DNA from: Roseibium sp.
Lineage (GTDB): Bacteria; Pseudomonadota; Alphaproteobacteria; Rhizobiales; Stappiaceae
Direction: 5' to 3'
DNA length: 64,000 nt
NCBI GenBank assembly: GCA_017643925.1
Contig: JAEPML010000001.1
Coordinates: forward strand, 310,001 to 374,000
Shown: piece after piece, positions 47,276 through 56,961 of the stretch
Layout of the letters: each line of letters starts with the position of its first letter
Numbering within the stretch: position 1 is the stretch's first letter
The notes under the pieces: generated by a model
The model's input: the letters and a program-made list of their open reading frames with translations, nothing else
Database searches by the model: none
Told to the model about the DNA's origin: nothing
Program-made: the position numbers and the translations under genes

Positions 47276-48181
47276 CTACTCACTGGTGTAGAAGTCGAGG
47301 AGAGCTTTCCCGCAGGCCTCTGTTGCTTCTTCGGGAAGGAAATGACCACAACTGAGAGACTGTCCGGAAGCGTCATCGCACCATTGCTTCCAGACCTGCA
47401 ACGGATCTTGCACGCTGCTGGCAATACCCTTGTCGCCCCAAAGAGCGAGCAGAGGTGGCCTGATTTTCCGGCCTGCGTCCCTGTCAGCACGATCGTGTTC
47501 GTAGTCGATGGTCGCTCCGGCGCGGTAATCCTCGCAAGTTGCCGCTATGCGCGCGAACTCTGCGTACCAGTGGCGATTGTGGGTCATGGCCTCGTCCGAA
47601 AAGCTCTTCAGGCTCTTGTCGGCGGTCCAGGCGGCAAGCGTGGTTTCCAGATAGGGAATTGCAGACGCGGAGATGAGGTTCTCAGGCAGTGGAGCGGGCT
47701 GGGCCAGGAACATCCAGTGATAGATTTTCAGACCAAAGGACCTGTCGAGGCGGTCCCAGTAATCCGATGTAGGCAGGATGTCGAGCACTGCCAGTTTCTC
47801 TACGGCATCAGGATGGTCCAATGCCATCCGGTAACTGACCCGCCCACCCCTGTCATGTCCCGCCAGCAGAAACCGCTCATGGCCCAGCTGGCGCATCAAC
47901 TCCACCATCATGCGGGCCATCGACCGTTTCGAATAGGCTTCATGCGTCGCGCTGAGTGCGGGAATGGAGGACATTCCGTATCCGGGAAGATCCGGCATGA
48001 CCAGCGTGAAATGGTCCTGAAGCGTCGGGGCGATCTTGTGCCAGATCACATGGGACTGGGGGTAGCCATGAAGCAAAAGGAGGGCAGGTCCCTTGCCGCC
48101 GACCCGGCAAAAAAGCTTGCCACCCCCGACACTGATGGTTCGCGCTTCAAAACCTGGAAACAGCTCGGGCGGATCGGTCAC
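47276..48181 (-). CDS. Fluoroacetate dehalogenase (haloacetate dehalogenase family)
   Basis: 301 residues, alpha/beta hydrolase. Hydrolyses the carbon-halogen bond of haloacetates. Compared with the characterised enzyme RPA1163 of Rhodopseudomonas palustris as I remember it, every key residue falls at the same number: nucleophile D110 in GHDRGGR, carboxylate-binding R111 and R114, D134 and H280 of the triad, halide-pocket H155, W156 and Y219, and W185. The conserved KIYHWMFLAQPAPLPENL and SCGHFLPEEA segments also match. GTG 48181 is chosen because GAGGAG lies nine bases upstream and the length then matches; the frame is open to 48211. Single gene next to purD, with no haloacid transporter nearby. 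Confidence 0.88.
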   Translation of the reverse strand: MTDPPELFPGFEARTISVGGGKLFCRVGGKGPALLLLHGYPQSHVIWHKIAPTLQDHFTLVMPDLPGYGMSSIPALSATHEAYSKRSMARMMVELMRQLGHERFLLAGHDRGGRVSYRMALDHPDAVEKLAVLDILPTSDYWDRLDRSFGLKIYHWMFLAQPAPLPENLISASAIPYLETTLAAWTADKSLKSFSDEAMTHNRHWYAEFARIAATCEDYRAGATIDYEHDRADRDAGRKIRPPLLALWGDKGIASSVQDPLQVWKQWCDDASGQSLSCGHFLPEEATEACGKALLDFYTSE

Positions 48182-48271
48182 CGCACAATTCTCCTCGCGT
48201 TCAGACCGCAAGAGAGTACTTGCACCGCTTCCGGCCTGTCAAGTGAGCCAAGAGACTATGTTGTCCTGAGG

Positions 48272-49549
48272 TTAGCTGTTGGATTCGCGCTCGATGGCCC
48301 GCCAGCCGATGTCACTGCGGCTGAACCCGTCTGTCCAGTCGATCTTGGCGACAGCGTCATAGGCATTTTTCTGCGCGTCACCTACGGTCGCCCCGAGAGC
48401 GGTCACGTTCAGCACGCGTCCGCCATTGGCGAGCAAGCGGTCACCATCGCGCCTGGTTCCGGCATGGAAGACCTGAACGGTGTCAGAACCCAGAGATTCC
48501 AGGCCGCGGATTTCGGTACCCTTTGCATAGCTTCCGGGATAGCCCTTGGCGGCCATGACCACGGTCAGCGCAACATCATCGCGCCAGGCGGCACTGATTG
48601 TGTCCAGATGTTCCTCGACGCTTGCAACGATGATGTCGAGAATGTCGCTCTCGAGCCGCATCAGCAGCACCTGGCATTCCGGGTCTCCGAAACGGGTATT
48701 GTATTCGATAAGCTTCGGGCCCTCGTCGGTAATCATCAGTCCGGCATAGAGCACACCCTTGAAAGGTGTGCCCCGTTTGGCGAGCGTTGAGATCGTCGGT
48801 TCGATGATCCGCTTCATGACATCGGACACAAGAGCGTCCGTCATCACCGGGGCCGGTGAATAGGCGCCCATGCCACCCGTGTTCGGGCCCTTGTCGCCGT
48901 CATAGGCGCGCTTGTGGTCCTGGGCGGTTGCCAGCGGCAACGCGTTGGTTCCGTCCGAGATAACAAAGAAGCTGGCTTCCTCGCCCTCGAGGAATTCCTC
49001 GACCACGACCTCGGCACCGGCTGCTCCGAAGGACCCTTCGAAACAGGCACGCACCGCGTCCTCGGCTTCTTCGAGCGTCATTGCAACGACGACGCCTTTG
49101 CCGGCGGCAAGGCCGTCCGCCTTGACCACGATGGGTGCGCCTTGCGCGCGTACATAGGCCAGTGCCGCGTCTGCGTTGTCAAAACGGCCATAACCGGCCG
49201 TGGGGATAGAGGCTTCGTCGCACACACCCTTGGTAAAAGCCTTTGAGCCTTCGAGCTGTGCTGCGGCTTTGGAAGGACCAAAGGCCTTGATGCCCGCTGC
49301 CTCAAGATCGTCGACGAGACCAACGACGAGCGGTGCTTCGGGACCGACAACAACAAGGTCGATGCCTCTGCTGCGGCAGAATTCAATGACAGCGCCGTGG
49401 TCGGACACATCCAGGTCGGTGAGTTCGGCAACCTGCGCAATGCCCGCATTGCCGGGCGTTGCATAAAGCTTCGTCAGTTTCGGAGATTTAGCCAGGGCCC
49501 AAGCAAGTGCATGTTCGCGGCCACCGGATCCGATAAGAAGAAGTTTCAT
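48272..49549 (-). CDS. purD: Phosphoribosylamine-glycine ligase PurD
   Basis: 425 residues; ATP-grasp enzyme that joins glycine to phosphoribosylamine in purine synthesis. It starts [17 protein letters not shown] and shows [36 protein letters not shown] and [12 protein letters not shown], all family signatures. ATG 49549 is where family similarity begins; the open frame to 49597 is unsupported. No other pur genes are in the window. Confidence 0.97.
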   Translation of the reverse strand: MKLLLIGSGGREHALAWALAKSPKLTKLYATPGNAGIAQVAELTDLDVSDHGAVIEFCRSRGIDLVVVGPEAPLVVGLVDDLEAAGIKAFGPSKAAAQLEGSKAFTKGVCDEASIPTAGYGRFDNADAALAYVRAQGAPIVVKADGLAAGKGVVVAMTLEEAEDAVRACFEGSFGAAGAEVVVEEFLEGEEASFFVISDGTNALPLATAQDHKRAYDGDKGPNTGGMGAYSPAPVMTDALVSDVMKRIIEPTISTLAKRGTPFKGVLYAGLMITDEGPKLIEYNTRFGDPECQVLLMRLESDILDIIVASVEEHLDTISAAWRDDVALTVVMAAKGYPGSYAKGTEIRGLESLGSDTVQVFHAGTRRDGDRLLANGGRVLNVTALGATVGDAQKNAYDAVAKIDWTDGFSRSDIGWRAIERESNS

Positions 49550-49721
49550 GATTTGCCCGTCTCTTGAAGCGCGTTTGAGGTGAGTAAAGCGCTGCACCGG
49601 GTTCGGGCAGCTCTTTTGCGGCGGGGTCTAACACGCAGCGGAACGCACTGCAATTGACGGGCGCTTTTTCCGGGCTTGCGAAGGCCCTGCTGCTTCAAGT
49701 GCCGGGATGTTCGCAAGGTCG

Positions 49722-50465
49722 TCAGCCGTCGACCGTCACGCGGCAATAAAGGATGTTGTCCTTCTGCAGATCCGCCCCCCAGATCAGTTTGGCGGAGCCT
49801 TCCCAGCTGACCCGGTCATAGCCATCCTTGGGTCTGACGTCCCTTTCAGTGTGGATTGTTGCCGGGGGCCAGGCACTGTCGTCAAACCCGGGTGACATCC
49901 AGTTGTCCGGAACAGAAATCCTCGTTTCAGCACAATTGGCCTGCGACACGTCCGGATCGCGCTCGCGCTCGCAGGAACTTTGCGCCGGAGCAGACTGGAC
50001 AGTCAGACAGCGCCAGTCGGATCCCGTCGCCGCCAGCAGCTGGCCATTTGACCGGTCACGAAACTGCGCGATCGCGCCGCCGTCCCCCATCTGCTGCTTG
50101 CGCGTGCCGATATATTCAAGACCCGTCTCGTTTTCCATGAAATCTCGGAACTCGAAGGCGATGGTCATTGGCAGGTCGGCGTTGAATTCTAAGCGTTCGG
50201 CGTTGAAGGAGCGCTCCGTCGTTATCGATACGCTGTCCTCCAGCAGTGGCGCACCGTTGATATAGAGCTTGAACCAGTTGTCGACCCAGACTTCACCGAC
50301 AATCTCGCGTGCTCCCGAAGAGGCGATCTTGCTTTCATTCAGCTCGGCGCCTTTGCCTCCGGGAGGAGGCGGCGGTTTCTGGGCGAAGGACGATGCCGGT
50401 ATTGCCGCCAGACCGAGGCCGGTTGCCAAAAGAGCTCCAAACAGGAATTTGGATGTGAAATGCAC
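49722..50465 (-). CDS. Exported hypothetical protein
   Basis: 247 residues. A signal peptide (FLFGALLATGLGLAAIPASS, cleavage after FAQ) is followed by a Pro/Gly-rich stretch and a domain that looks beta-rich (EVWVDNWFKLYINGAPLLED, then MTIAFEFRDF). Four cysteines (CLTV, SSCERE, ANCAET, LYCRV) could form disulfides. The DNWFKLYINGAPLL pattern recalls carbohydrate-binding-like jelly-roll domains, but I cannot name a family. The GTG start at 50465 has CGGAG seven bases upstream. Divergent from ubiA. Confidence 0.65.
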   Translation of the reverse strand: MHFTSKFLFGALLATGLGLAAIPASSFAQKPPPPPGGKGAELNESKIASSGAREIVGEVWVDNWFKLYINGAPLLEDSVSITTERSFNAERLEFNADLPMTIAFEFRDFMENETGLEYIGTRKQQMGDGGAIAQFRDRSNGQLLAATGSDWRCLTVQSAPAQSSCERERDPDVSQANCAETRISVPDNWMSPGFDDSAWPPATIHTERDVRPKDGYDRVSWEGSAKLIWGADLQKDNILYCRVTVDG

Positions 50466-50606
50466 GAAAATACTCCGTTGTCTGCCACGACGGCGGCACT
50501 ATGACCTCTTGCGGGATGTAATTCACCTTAAATATCGTTAGAAGTGCCGAGCTACCCGGGGCAGCTCGAGTAGAAATTCAAGCGCACGGATTGGACGGGC
50601 TTAGCA

Positions 50607-51551
50607 ATGCTGTTTTCAACCAAGGATACAGGACCGGTCGCGGATGCCGTGAAGCGTCACTGGGTCGACACCAGGCTGCCGGCGTCCTTGCGGCCCTATG
50701 CGCGGCTGGCCCGCTGGGAACGGCCGATCGGCTGGTGGCTGCTGTTGTGGCCGTGTCTTTGGTCGGCGGCCCTGGCCGCGATTGCCGCGGGCAATGGCTG
50801 GCCGAATCCCTGGCATGTCGTGCTGTTCTTGGTTGGGGCCATTGCCATGCGCGGTGCGGGCTGCACCTATAACGACCTTGTGGATGTGGACATTGACAGC
50901 AAGGTTGAACGAACACGTTCGCGACCGATTCCTGCCGGGCAGGTCACCAGGTTCCAGGCCAAGATCTTTCTGGTACTGCAGTGCCTGGTGGGTTTGATTG
51001 TTCTCCTGCAATTCAACCTCTTTACGATAGCCCTGGGCGTTGCGTCGCTTGTGCCCGTTGCGATCTATCCCTTTATGAAACGCTTCACGAACTGGCCTCA
51101 GCTGTTCCTCGGCTTTGCCTTCTCCTGGGGAGCGTTCATGGGGTGGGCGGCAGAATTCGGGCACCTTTCCTGGGCTCCGATCATCCTTTATGCTGGCGGC
51201 ATCTGCTGGACCATCGGCTACGACACGATCTATGCCCACCAGGACAAGGAAGATGATGCCCTGGTTGGCGTCAAATCAACGGCCCGTCTGTTCGGGAACC
51301 GCACGAAACCCGCTCTCATCGTGCTTTATGCGCTTGCGACCGTCCTGTTCATGCTGGCGGCAAGCCTGGCTGATGCGGGTCCCGCCGCGTTTGCCGGCAT
51401 TCTGCTGGGCGTTCTGCATTTGGGGTGGCAGGTGGTGACGCTGGATATCGATGACGGGGATCAATGCCTGAAACTGTTCAGATCCAACACGACCTACGGC
51501 TGGATCCTGTTTGCCGGGTTTGTGGCCGACGCCCTGATCGGTTGGCTTTGA
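50607..51551 (+). CDS. ubiA: 4-hydroxybenzoate octaprenyltransferase UbiA
   Basis: 314 residues, an integral inner-membrane prenyltransferase with about nine helices that attaches the isoprenoid tail in ubiquinone synthesis. The first Asp motif reads NDLVDVDIDSKVERTRSRP and the second is in YDTIYAHQDKEDD. It begins near RPYARLARWERPIGWWLLLWP, typical of UbiA. Stands alone; other ubi genes are not in the window. Confidence 0.96.
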   Translation: MLFSTKDTGPVADAVKRHWVDTRLPASLRPYARLARWERPIGWWLLLWPCLWSAALAAIAAGNGWPNPWHVVLFLVGAIAMRGAGCTYNDLVDVDIDSKVERTRSRPIPAGQVTRFQAKIFLVLQCLVGLIVLLQFNLFTIALGVASLVPVAIYPFMKRFTNWPQLFLGFAFSWGAFMGWAAEFGHLSWAPIILYAGGICWTIGYDTIYAHQDKEDDALVGVKSTARLFGNRTKPALIVLYALATVLFMLAASLADAGPAAFAGILLGVLHLGWQVVTLDIDDGDQCLKLFRSNTTYGWILFAGFVADALIGWL

Positions 51552-51566
51552 CACCCCGTTGAAACG

Positions 51567-51589
51567 AAAAAAGGCTCCGTCGCGGAGCC
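51567..51589 (-). terminator. Terminator of the DUF6101 gene
   Basis: GGCTCCG-TCG-CGGAGCC hairpin; on the minus strand it is followed by TTTTTTCG. It may also weakly terminate ubiA from the other side. Confidence 0.75.
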
Positions 51590-51620
51590 TCGTTCCAAAA
51601 AGGGAAGTCCTGATCGCGCG

Positions 51621-52211
51621 TCAGCTGCGCGCGATGATTTCCCGTTCGTGGCCGAATTTGGGTTGAGCATCGACCGAATGCCCCGGACGGCGCTTGTTCA
51701 AGAAGCGTGGGCGACGACCGGTCAGGTGCCGAAGCTTCCTGCGCGGGGCCGGGCTCGACACGGGTGTTGCGCTATAGGCCTCGATCGGTTTGACCTTGCC
51801 GCCAAGATCGCACACCAGCATCGGCAGGTTGAGCGTCTGGGCCCAACGGCTCCACAAGACCGCAAGACTGTCGGAGTTTTCGGTTTCGGCGAGCGTGATT
51901 GACAGGCCGCTGTCGGGATGTTTCAGGATCAGGGCCGCCATGATTTCACCGGGAGCCTCGCCCGGGACAATGCGCACCATGACACCGTCAAAACCGCTTG
52001 CCGGCACAACCACCTTGACCGGAACACCGCCGACCCTGTGCTTGATGACTGCCTTTTCATGATCAAGAGTGATCTCGGCCGGAAGAGAAGTGGTGCCCGG
52101 TCTGCTTTCCAGTCTTTGCTGGAATTGAACGGGGAGACAACCGGGATGCGGCAACGCGTGCTGGCCGCTCCCGATTGTCTCTGTTTCCTGTTTTTCTGTT
52201 TGACGTCTCAA
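51621..52211 (-). CDS. DUF6101 family protein
   Basis: 196 residues, no signal peptide or membrane helix. I recognise the DUF6101 pattern of alphaproteobacteria, with a central beta-rich region (VKVVVPASGFDGVMVRIVPG) and a basic C-terminal segment (RKLRHLTGRRPRFLNKRRPG). Function unknown. The start is TTG 52211, supported by GGAGAG four bases upstream. It ends at a terminator shared with ubiA; the 288 bases to pmbA contain only non-coding sequence as far as I can see. Confidence 0.7.
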   Translation of the reverse strand: MRRQTEKQETETIGSGQHALPHPGCLPVQFQQRLESRPGTTSLPAEITLDHEKAVIKHRVGGVPVKVVVPASGFDGVMVRIVPGEAPGEIMAALILKHPDSGLSITLAETENSDSLAVLWSRWAQTLNLPMLVCDLGGKVKPIEAYSATPVSSPAPRRKLRHLTGRRPRFLNKRRPGHSVDAQPKFGHEREIIARS

Positions 52212-52499
52212 ATGACTCTCCGTCGGACCTTTTGGTCTCTTGATGCTTTTGAAGGTAACGGAGAAAGATCGTGAACCACTTAAGAGACAGAGTTAAAAAA
52301 TTGTGATTTTAAAGAGGGTTACCGGAGTGTAAGCGGACCGCTAACGGCTTGTTCACTACAATGGCCGTGGCGGGTGTCATCCTGTTTTTGATTTTGCCCG
52401 CGACTCCGATATCTAACCTTGTTGTTGCCAAACCCTCACAAGCTGTTGCGGTGCAACCGCGCGACGCGTAAACATCAGCTCAAGCAAAAGGCGGAGCAA

Positions 52500-53843
52500 A
52501 TGTCTGAACTGATTGATCAAAGCGAACTGCAATCACGTGCCGTGCGGCTTGTCGAGGCAGCAAAGGCGGCAGGCGCAGACGCCTGCGATGCGATTGCCGT
52601 AACCGGGGTGTCGCTTGGTGTCGATGTCAGGGAAGGCAAGGTCGAGGAAACGGAGCGCGCCGAAGGCGACGACGTGACCTTGCGGGTTTTCGTCGGCAGG
52701 CGTACGGCGGCTGTTTCCGCAAACCAGCTTGATGATCCGGCTGGACTGGCTGAACGGGCAGTGGCGATGGCAAAGGTTGCGCCGGAAGATCCCTATGCCG
52801 GTCTTGCCGACCAGGATCTGCTCGTGAAGGAATTTCCGGAGCTTGAGCTTCTGGATACAAGGGAATTGACCGCGAGCGAGCTGACGGACATTGCACTTGA
52901 AGCAGAGGCGGCCGGCCTCGCAGTCGGCGGGGTGAGCAAATCCGGTGGGGCCGGGGCGTCCTGGCGCCTTGCCGGTGTCGTGCTTGCGACCAGTCACGGA
53001 TTTCAGGGGTCCTATCTTTCCTCGCGCTTCGGAATGTCGATGACCGCGGTTGCCGGCGAAGGCACGGCGATGGAACGGGACTATGATTTCGACAGCCGGA
53101 CCTTCTTTGAAGATCTCGAGGCTCCGTCCGAGATCGGTCGCAGGGCAGGCGAACGGGCTGTCAGACGCCTCAATCCGCAGAAACTCACGACCCGAACGGC
53201 GAATGTCATTTATGAATCGCGGGCCGCACGAAGCATCCTGGGTCACTTGACGGGGGCGATCAACGGCGCGTCGGTTGCCCGCAAGACCAGTTTCCTGAAA
53301 GACAAGATGGGCGAAGCCATTCTGGCGCCCGGCATCAAGGTCGTTGATGATCCGTTCAAGAGCCGCGGCGCTGCGACCCGCCCCTTTGATGGCGAAGGAA
53401 CGCGCGCCGAAGTCCTCAACATGGTGGATGACGGTGTCCTGCAACACTGGTTTCTTGACGGTGCCGCGGCGCGTGAACTCGGTTTGAAACCGAACGGGCG
53501 GGCGCATCGCAGTGGCAGCGGCACATCTCCGGGGGCAACCAACATCACCCTGATGCCGGGAACGCGGTCGTTGGAAGAGTTGATGGCCGACGCCGGCGAA
53601 GGGCTGTTGGTGACCGATCTGATCGGACATGGCGTCAACGGTCTGACCGGCGACTATTCACGAGGCGCAGCCGGTTTCTGGTTTGAAAACGGCCAGATTG
53701 TCGAGCCGGTGAGCGAAATCACGATCGCCGGAAACCTCAACGACATGTTCAAGCGCCTCATTCCGGGAAGTGATCTGGACAACAGGTATTCTGCGGCGGC
53801 CCCCTCGCTGATGGTCGAAGGGATGGCTCTTGCCGGAAGCTGA
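52500..53843 (+). CDS. pmbA: TldD/PmbA family metallopeptidase, PmbA (TldE) subunit
   Basis: 447 residues. PmbA forms a heterodimeric metalloprotease with TldD that processes peptides such as microcins and clears unfolded peptides in the cytoplasm. The N-terminal ATG-type start with GGAG three bases before it follows a longer open frame from 52419. Family segments include VDVREGKVEETERAEGDDVT, the central FDSRTFFEDLEAPSEIGRRA and the late GEGLLVTDLIGHGVNGLTGD. It lacks the HExxxH of TldD, as expected for this subunit. Its stop overlaps the cysQ-like gene by 14 bases. TldD itself lies 5 kb downstream, beyond the lipid A genes. Confidence 0.95.
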   Translation: MSELIDQSELQSRAVRLVEAAKAAGADACDAIAVTGVSLGVDVREGKVEETERAEGDDVTLRVFVGRRTAAVSANQLDDPAGLAERAVAMAKVAPEDPYAGLADQDLLVKEFPELELLDTRELTASELTDIALEAEAAGLAVGGVSKSGGAGASWRLAGVVLATSHGFQGSYLSSRFGMSMTAVAGEGTAMERDYDFDSRTFFEDLEAPSEIGRRAGERAVRRLNPQKLTTRTANVIYESRAARSILGHLTGAINGASVARKTSFLKDKMGEAILAPGIKVVDDPFKSRGAATRPFDGEGTRAEVLNMVDDGVLQHWFLDGAAARELGLKPNGRAHRSGSGTSPGATNITLMPGTRSLEELMADAGEGLLVTDLIGHGVNGLTGDYSRGAAGFWFENGQIVEPVSEITIAGNLNDMFKRLIPGSDLDNRYSAAAPSLMVEGMALAGS

Positions 53844-54642
53844 TCGGACCGGCATCGCCGGTGACCATGGGTCGGACAGGGACCTTCTTGAAGCCGCTGC
53901 CCGGGACGCCGGCGCGCTGGCCCTCACCTATTTTGGCAGGGACCCGGAGACCTGGTTCAAGGGCAACAAGTCGCCGGTTTCCGAAGCCGACCTTGCTGTT
54001 GACCGGTTTCTTGCCGAAAGACTGCGAACCGCGCGCCCGGACTATGGATGGCTGTCGGAAGAAACCGCCGATGACCGGTCCCGGCTTGGAAATGAGCGGG
54101 TTTTCATCGTTGACCCTATTGACGGAACGCGGGCTTTTCTCGCCGGTGGCGACGAATGGACGGTTTCTGTTGCCATTGTCGAAAACGGCCGGCCGCTTGC
54201 AGGCGCCGTGTTCTGCCCATGCCGGTCGGAAATGTTTCTGGCCAGCCTTGGCGGCGGGGCCTGGCTGAACGGTGAAACGATCACGGTATCCGGGAAGGAC
54301 AGTATCCGGGGAGCAACACTGACCGGCCCTCATTCCATCGTTGCCAGCCAGATTGTCAAAGAGGCCGGATTTACCCCGACCACCATTTTGCGCTCGCTGG
54401 CTTACAGGTTGACCATGGTGGCAGCGGGCAGGGTTGATGTCGGCACGGCGCGAGGGGGCCCAAGCGACTGGGACCTTGCAGCAGCCGATCTTTTGGTGCA
54501 GGAAGCAGGCGGCAAATTGACCGACCTATCCGGTCGGCATCTGGTCTATAACCGCGCTCGGACCGGGCATCCGGCATTGATCGCGACCCCGGCTGCCTTG
54601 AATGCGCCCGTGCGTGAAGCGCTGGATGCACTGATCAGATAA
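53830..54642 (+). CDS. Inositol monophosphatase family enzyme (CysQ-like 3'(2'),5'-bisphosphate nucleotidase)
   Basis: 270 residues. Lithium-sensitive phosphatase fold: metal-binding WLSEET and VDPIDGTRAFLAG motifs, and the late GGPSDWDLAAADLLVQEAGG with the third Asp. Substrates are 3'-phosphoadenosine 5'-phosphate or inositol phosphates; the group beside lipid A genes is often annotated as CysQ. The start is TTG 53830, overlapping pmbA, with AAGGGA eight bases upstream; no later start fits the family. First gene of the lipid A cluster, coupled to pmbA. Confidence 0.9.
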   Translation: MPEADRTGIAGDHGSDRDLLEAAARDAGALALTYFGRDPETWFKGNKSPVSEADLAVDRFLAERLRTARPDYGWLSEETADDRSRLGNERVFIVDPIDGTRAFLAGGDEWTVSVAIVENGRPLAGAVFCPCRSEMFLASLGGGAWLNGETITVSGKDSIRGATLTGPHSIVASQIVKEAGFTPTTILRSLAYRLTMVAAGRVDVGTARGGPSDWDLAAADLLVQEAGGKLTDLSGRHLVYNRARTGHPALIATPAALNAPVREALDALIR

Positions 54643-54690
54643 GTTATGAACCATGCAGATGTTGATGCATGAGACGAAACGAGGACACTC

Positions 54691-54930
54691 ATGAGCGAGA
54701 GCGACACACCCAAGCAGCTTCTGCACCTTGTTTTCGGCGGTGAACTTGAATCGCCCGAAGGTCTGACATTTCGCGACCTCGACGAATTGGACATTGTCGG
54801 CATTTATCCAAACTATGCCGAAGCTTACACTGCCTGGAAGGCAAAGGCCCAATCCACGGTCGACAACGCCCACATGAGGTACTTCATCGTTCATATGCAC
54901 CGCTTGCTGGACCCTGAAACAGCCGCATAA
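54691..54930 (+). CDS. DUF4170 domain protein
   Basis: 79 residues, acidic and soluble, matching the small DUF4170 family of alphaproteobacteria (core LVFGGELESPEGLTFRDLDE, then YFIVHMHRLLDP). Function unknown. In related genomes it sits, as here, between the inositol-phosphatase-family gene and the DUF374 acyltransferase of the Kdo/lipid A cluster, so a role in that pathway is a guess from context only. GAGG lies nine bases before the ATG. Confidence 0.85.
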   Translation: MSESDTPKQLLHLVFGGELESPEGLTFRDLDELDIVGIYPNYAEAYTAWKAKAQSTVDNAHMRYFIVHMHRLLDPETAA

Positions 54931-54959
54931 GCCGGCGCATTTCGTTAGGCACAACAAAA

Positions 54960-55658
54960 ATGATCAAACGCCTTGGCCGTCAGCCCTGGGTCCTGAGCTT
55001 TGTGGGCACCACAATGGCTGTGTGGCTGAAGTTCGTTTATCGTACCAACCGTTTTGTTGTGAAGCCGGATGGTGTTCACGACGAGATGGAAGAGCATCTC
55101 CCCGTGATCGTGGCAATGTGGCATGGTCAGCATTTCATGGTGCCATTTGCAAAGCCGGCACACTGGCCGGCGAAAGTGATGATTTCCCGATCCGCCGATG
55201 GAGAGGTCAACGCCATTGCTGCCCGCAAGCTTGGTCTGGGACTGATCCGCGCCTCGGGCGGGCGCAACGCCCGACAGATCAAGAAACGCGGTGGCATGAA
55301 AGGATTCATTGAGGCGCTGCGGACCCTGAAGGAAGGGCAAAGTGTCGCCATGACCGCAGACGTGCCCAAGGGACCGTCGCGCAAGTCGGGCGTTGGTATC
55401 GTGCAACTCGCGAAGCACTCCGGTCGTCCGATCCTGCCGGTGGCCGTTGCCACGAGCCGCAGCAAGGAACTCAACAGCTGGGACAAGGCCAGCGTGAACC
55501 TTCCCTTCGGTCGGGGCAGCATTGCCGTAGGCGAACTCATCAGGGTTCCCTCCGATGTGGAAGACGACGCGCTGGAAACTTACCGCCAACAGGTGGAAGA
55601 TGGGCTGAACGCCGCCACGAAACGGGCATATGAACTGGTCGGAAGGACGGATGGCTGA
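54960..55658 (+). CDS. DUF374 family lysophospholipid/lipid A acyltransferase-like protein
   Basis: 232 residues. DUF374 is a branch of the lysophospholipid acyltransferase superfamily; here the HxxxxD motif is not canonical, but IVAMWHGQHFMVPF and RASGGRNARQ followed by VAMTADVPKGPSRK are the family's own signatures. It is probably an inner-membrane enzyme adding an acyl chain to a lipid A-related acceptor. It starts 29 bases after DUF4170 and overlaps waaA by eight bases. Confidence 0.85.
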   Translation: MIKRLGRQPWVLSFVGTTMAVWLKFVYRTNRFVVKPDGVHDEMEEHLPVIVAMWHGQHFMVPFAKPAHWPAKVMISRSADGEVNAIAARKLGLGLIRASGGRNARQIKKRGGMKGFIEALRTLKEGQSVAMTADVPKGPSRKSGVGIVQLAKHSGRPILPVAVATSRSKELNSWDKASVNLPFGRGSIAVGELIRVPSDVEDDALETYRQQVEDGLNAATKRAYELVGRTDG

Positions 55659-56961
55659 AAGAAGACCTTTTCTGATCAGCATCTACCAGAGCCTGGCATG
55701 GGCTCTGACGCCCTTGTTTCATGTCCTCCACTGGTGGCGTTGCCGATCCGGCAAGGAAATCTCCGGCCGAAAGTCTGAACGTTTCGGGTTTGGAAGTATG
55801 CCGAGGCCGACTGGTACCCTGGTCTGGATCCACGCAGCCAGCGTCGGAGAGACCATGTCCGTTCTGCCCCTGATCGAAGCGCTCTCGGATGCAGGCAATC
55901 GGGTCCTGTTGACGACGGTGACCGTCACATCGGCGGAGCTCGCGCATTCCAGGCTGCCGGAAAACGCGTTTCACCAGTTCGTTCCCTTCGATGCTCCCGG
56001 GCCCGTGGATCGCTTTCTGAACCACTGGAATCCTGATCTTGCCATGGTCGTTGAATCGGAGATCTGGCCTTGTCTGTTCGACAGAATGCGGCAGCGGTCC
56101 ACCCCTTTTGTCCTCCTGAATGGCCGGTTGTCCGACAGTTCGATGAGGAGCTGGCAAAGACTGTCTCGTGTCTCCGGGTACATATTCAACTGTCTGGATC
56201 TGGTCCTGGCTCAAAGCAAGACAGATGCAGACCGGTTTCGGCGGCTGGGGTGCAAGACTGTCGAAACTCCGGGAAACCTGAAGTTCGATGCTCCCGAACC
56301 GCAACTTCCCTTGGAAGATCTGACCTCATTGAAGGAACAGATCGGCAGTCGTCCGGTCTGGCTGGCGGCACTCACCCATCCAGGTGAAGACGAAATTGCA
56401 GCGCATGCTTTCAAGACGCTTGAAAAGGAGTTTTCCGATCTGCTTCTGGTGCTTGTTCCGAGGCACCCGGCGAGAGCGGATGACATCCGGGCACAACTTG
56501 AACTACAGGGCTTGAGCGTCTCGTCACGCAGTCGTGGTGACAGGATCGAACGGGAGACCAGGGTCTATCTGGGAGATACGCTCGGAGAAATGGGGCTCTA
56601 TTATCGATTGGCGCCGGTCACTTTTCTGGGCGGGTCCTTCAATGACGCCGGTGGCCATAATCCTGTCGAGGCAGCGCTTACCGGATCTGCCTTGGTGACG
56701 GGTCCCAGGGTTTCCAATGCACGTGCCGTCTACAAGGATCTCTGGGCCGCGGAAGGGGCGGGTAGAGCATCCTCACCCGAGACGCTGGAAGAGCTGGTCG
56801 GGGAATTGCTCAGGCAGCCGCAAATGGCGGTCGAGCAAGCCGAACGGGCGAGGGCTCTGGTGGAGGCCGGTCGAGGCGCATTGGCAAAGACGCTGGAAAT
56901 ACTCGAGGCCCGGTTTCCCATCGAGGTTCGAGGCAAGGGGCATGAGGCCCTTCATGAGTAA
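55651..56961 (+). CDS. waaA: 3-deoxy-D-manno-octulosonic acid transferase WaaA
   Basis: 436 residues; GT30 enzyme that transfers Kdo from CMP-Kdo to lipid IVA on the cytoplasmic face of the inner membrane. Seen are the N-terminal membrane segment, WIHAASVGETMSVLPLIEAL (catalytic Glu region), VVESEIWPCLF, and the GHNPVEAALTGSALVTGP donor-binding motif. ATG 55651 overlaps the DUF374 stop by eight bases and has AAGGAC before it. It overlaps lpxK by eight bases in turn. Confidence 0.96.
   Translation: MAERRPFLISIYQSLAWALTPLFHVLHWWRCRSGKEISGRKSERFGFGSMPRPTGTLVWIHAASVGETMSVLPLIEALSDAGNRVLLTTVTVTSAELAHSRLPENAFHQFVPFDAPGPVDRFLNHWNPDLAMVVESEIWPCLFDRMRQRSTPFVLLNGRLSDSSMRSWQRLSRVSGYIFNCLDLVLAQSKTDADRFRRLGCKTVETPGNLKFDAPEPQLPLEDLTSLKEQIGSRPVWLAALTHPGEDEIAAHAFKTLEKEFSDLLLVLVPRHPARADDIRAQLELQGLSVSSRSRGDRIERETRVYLGDTLGEMGLYYRLAPVTFLGGSFNDAGGHNPVEAALTGSALVTGPRVSNARAVYKDLWAAEGAGRASSPETLEELVGELLRQPQMAVEQAERARALVEAGRGALAKTLEILEARFPIEVRGKGHEALHE

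Noticed and set aside
52533..53630. 365-codon minus-strand frame opposite pmbA
   Set aside because: It lies entirely within pmbA, has no recognisable motif, and is a typical GC-rich antisense shadow.
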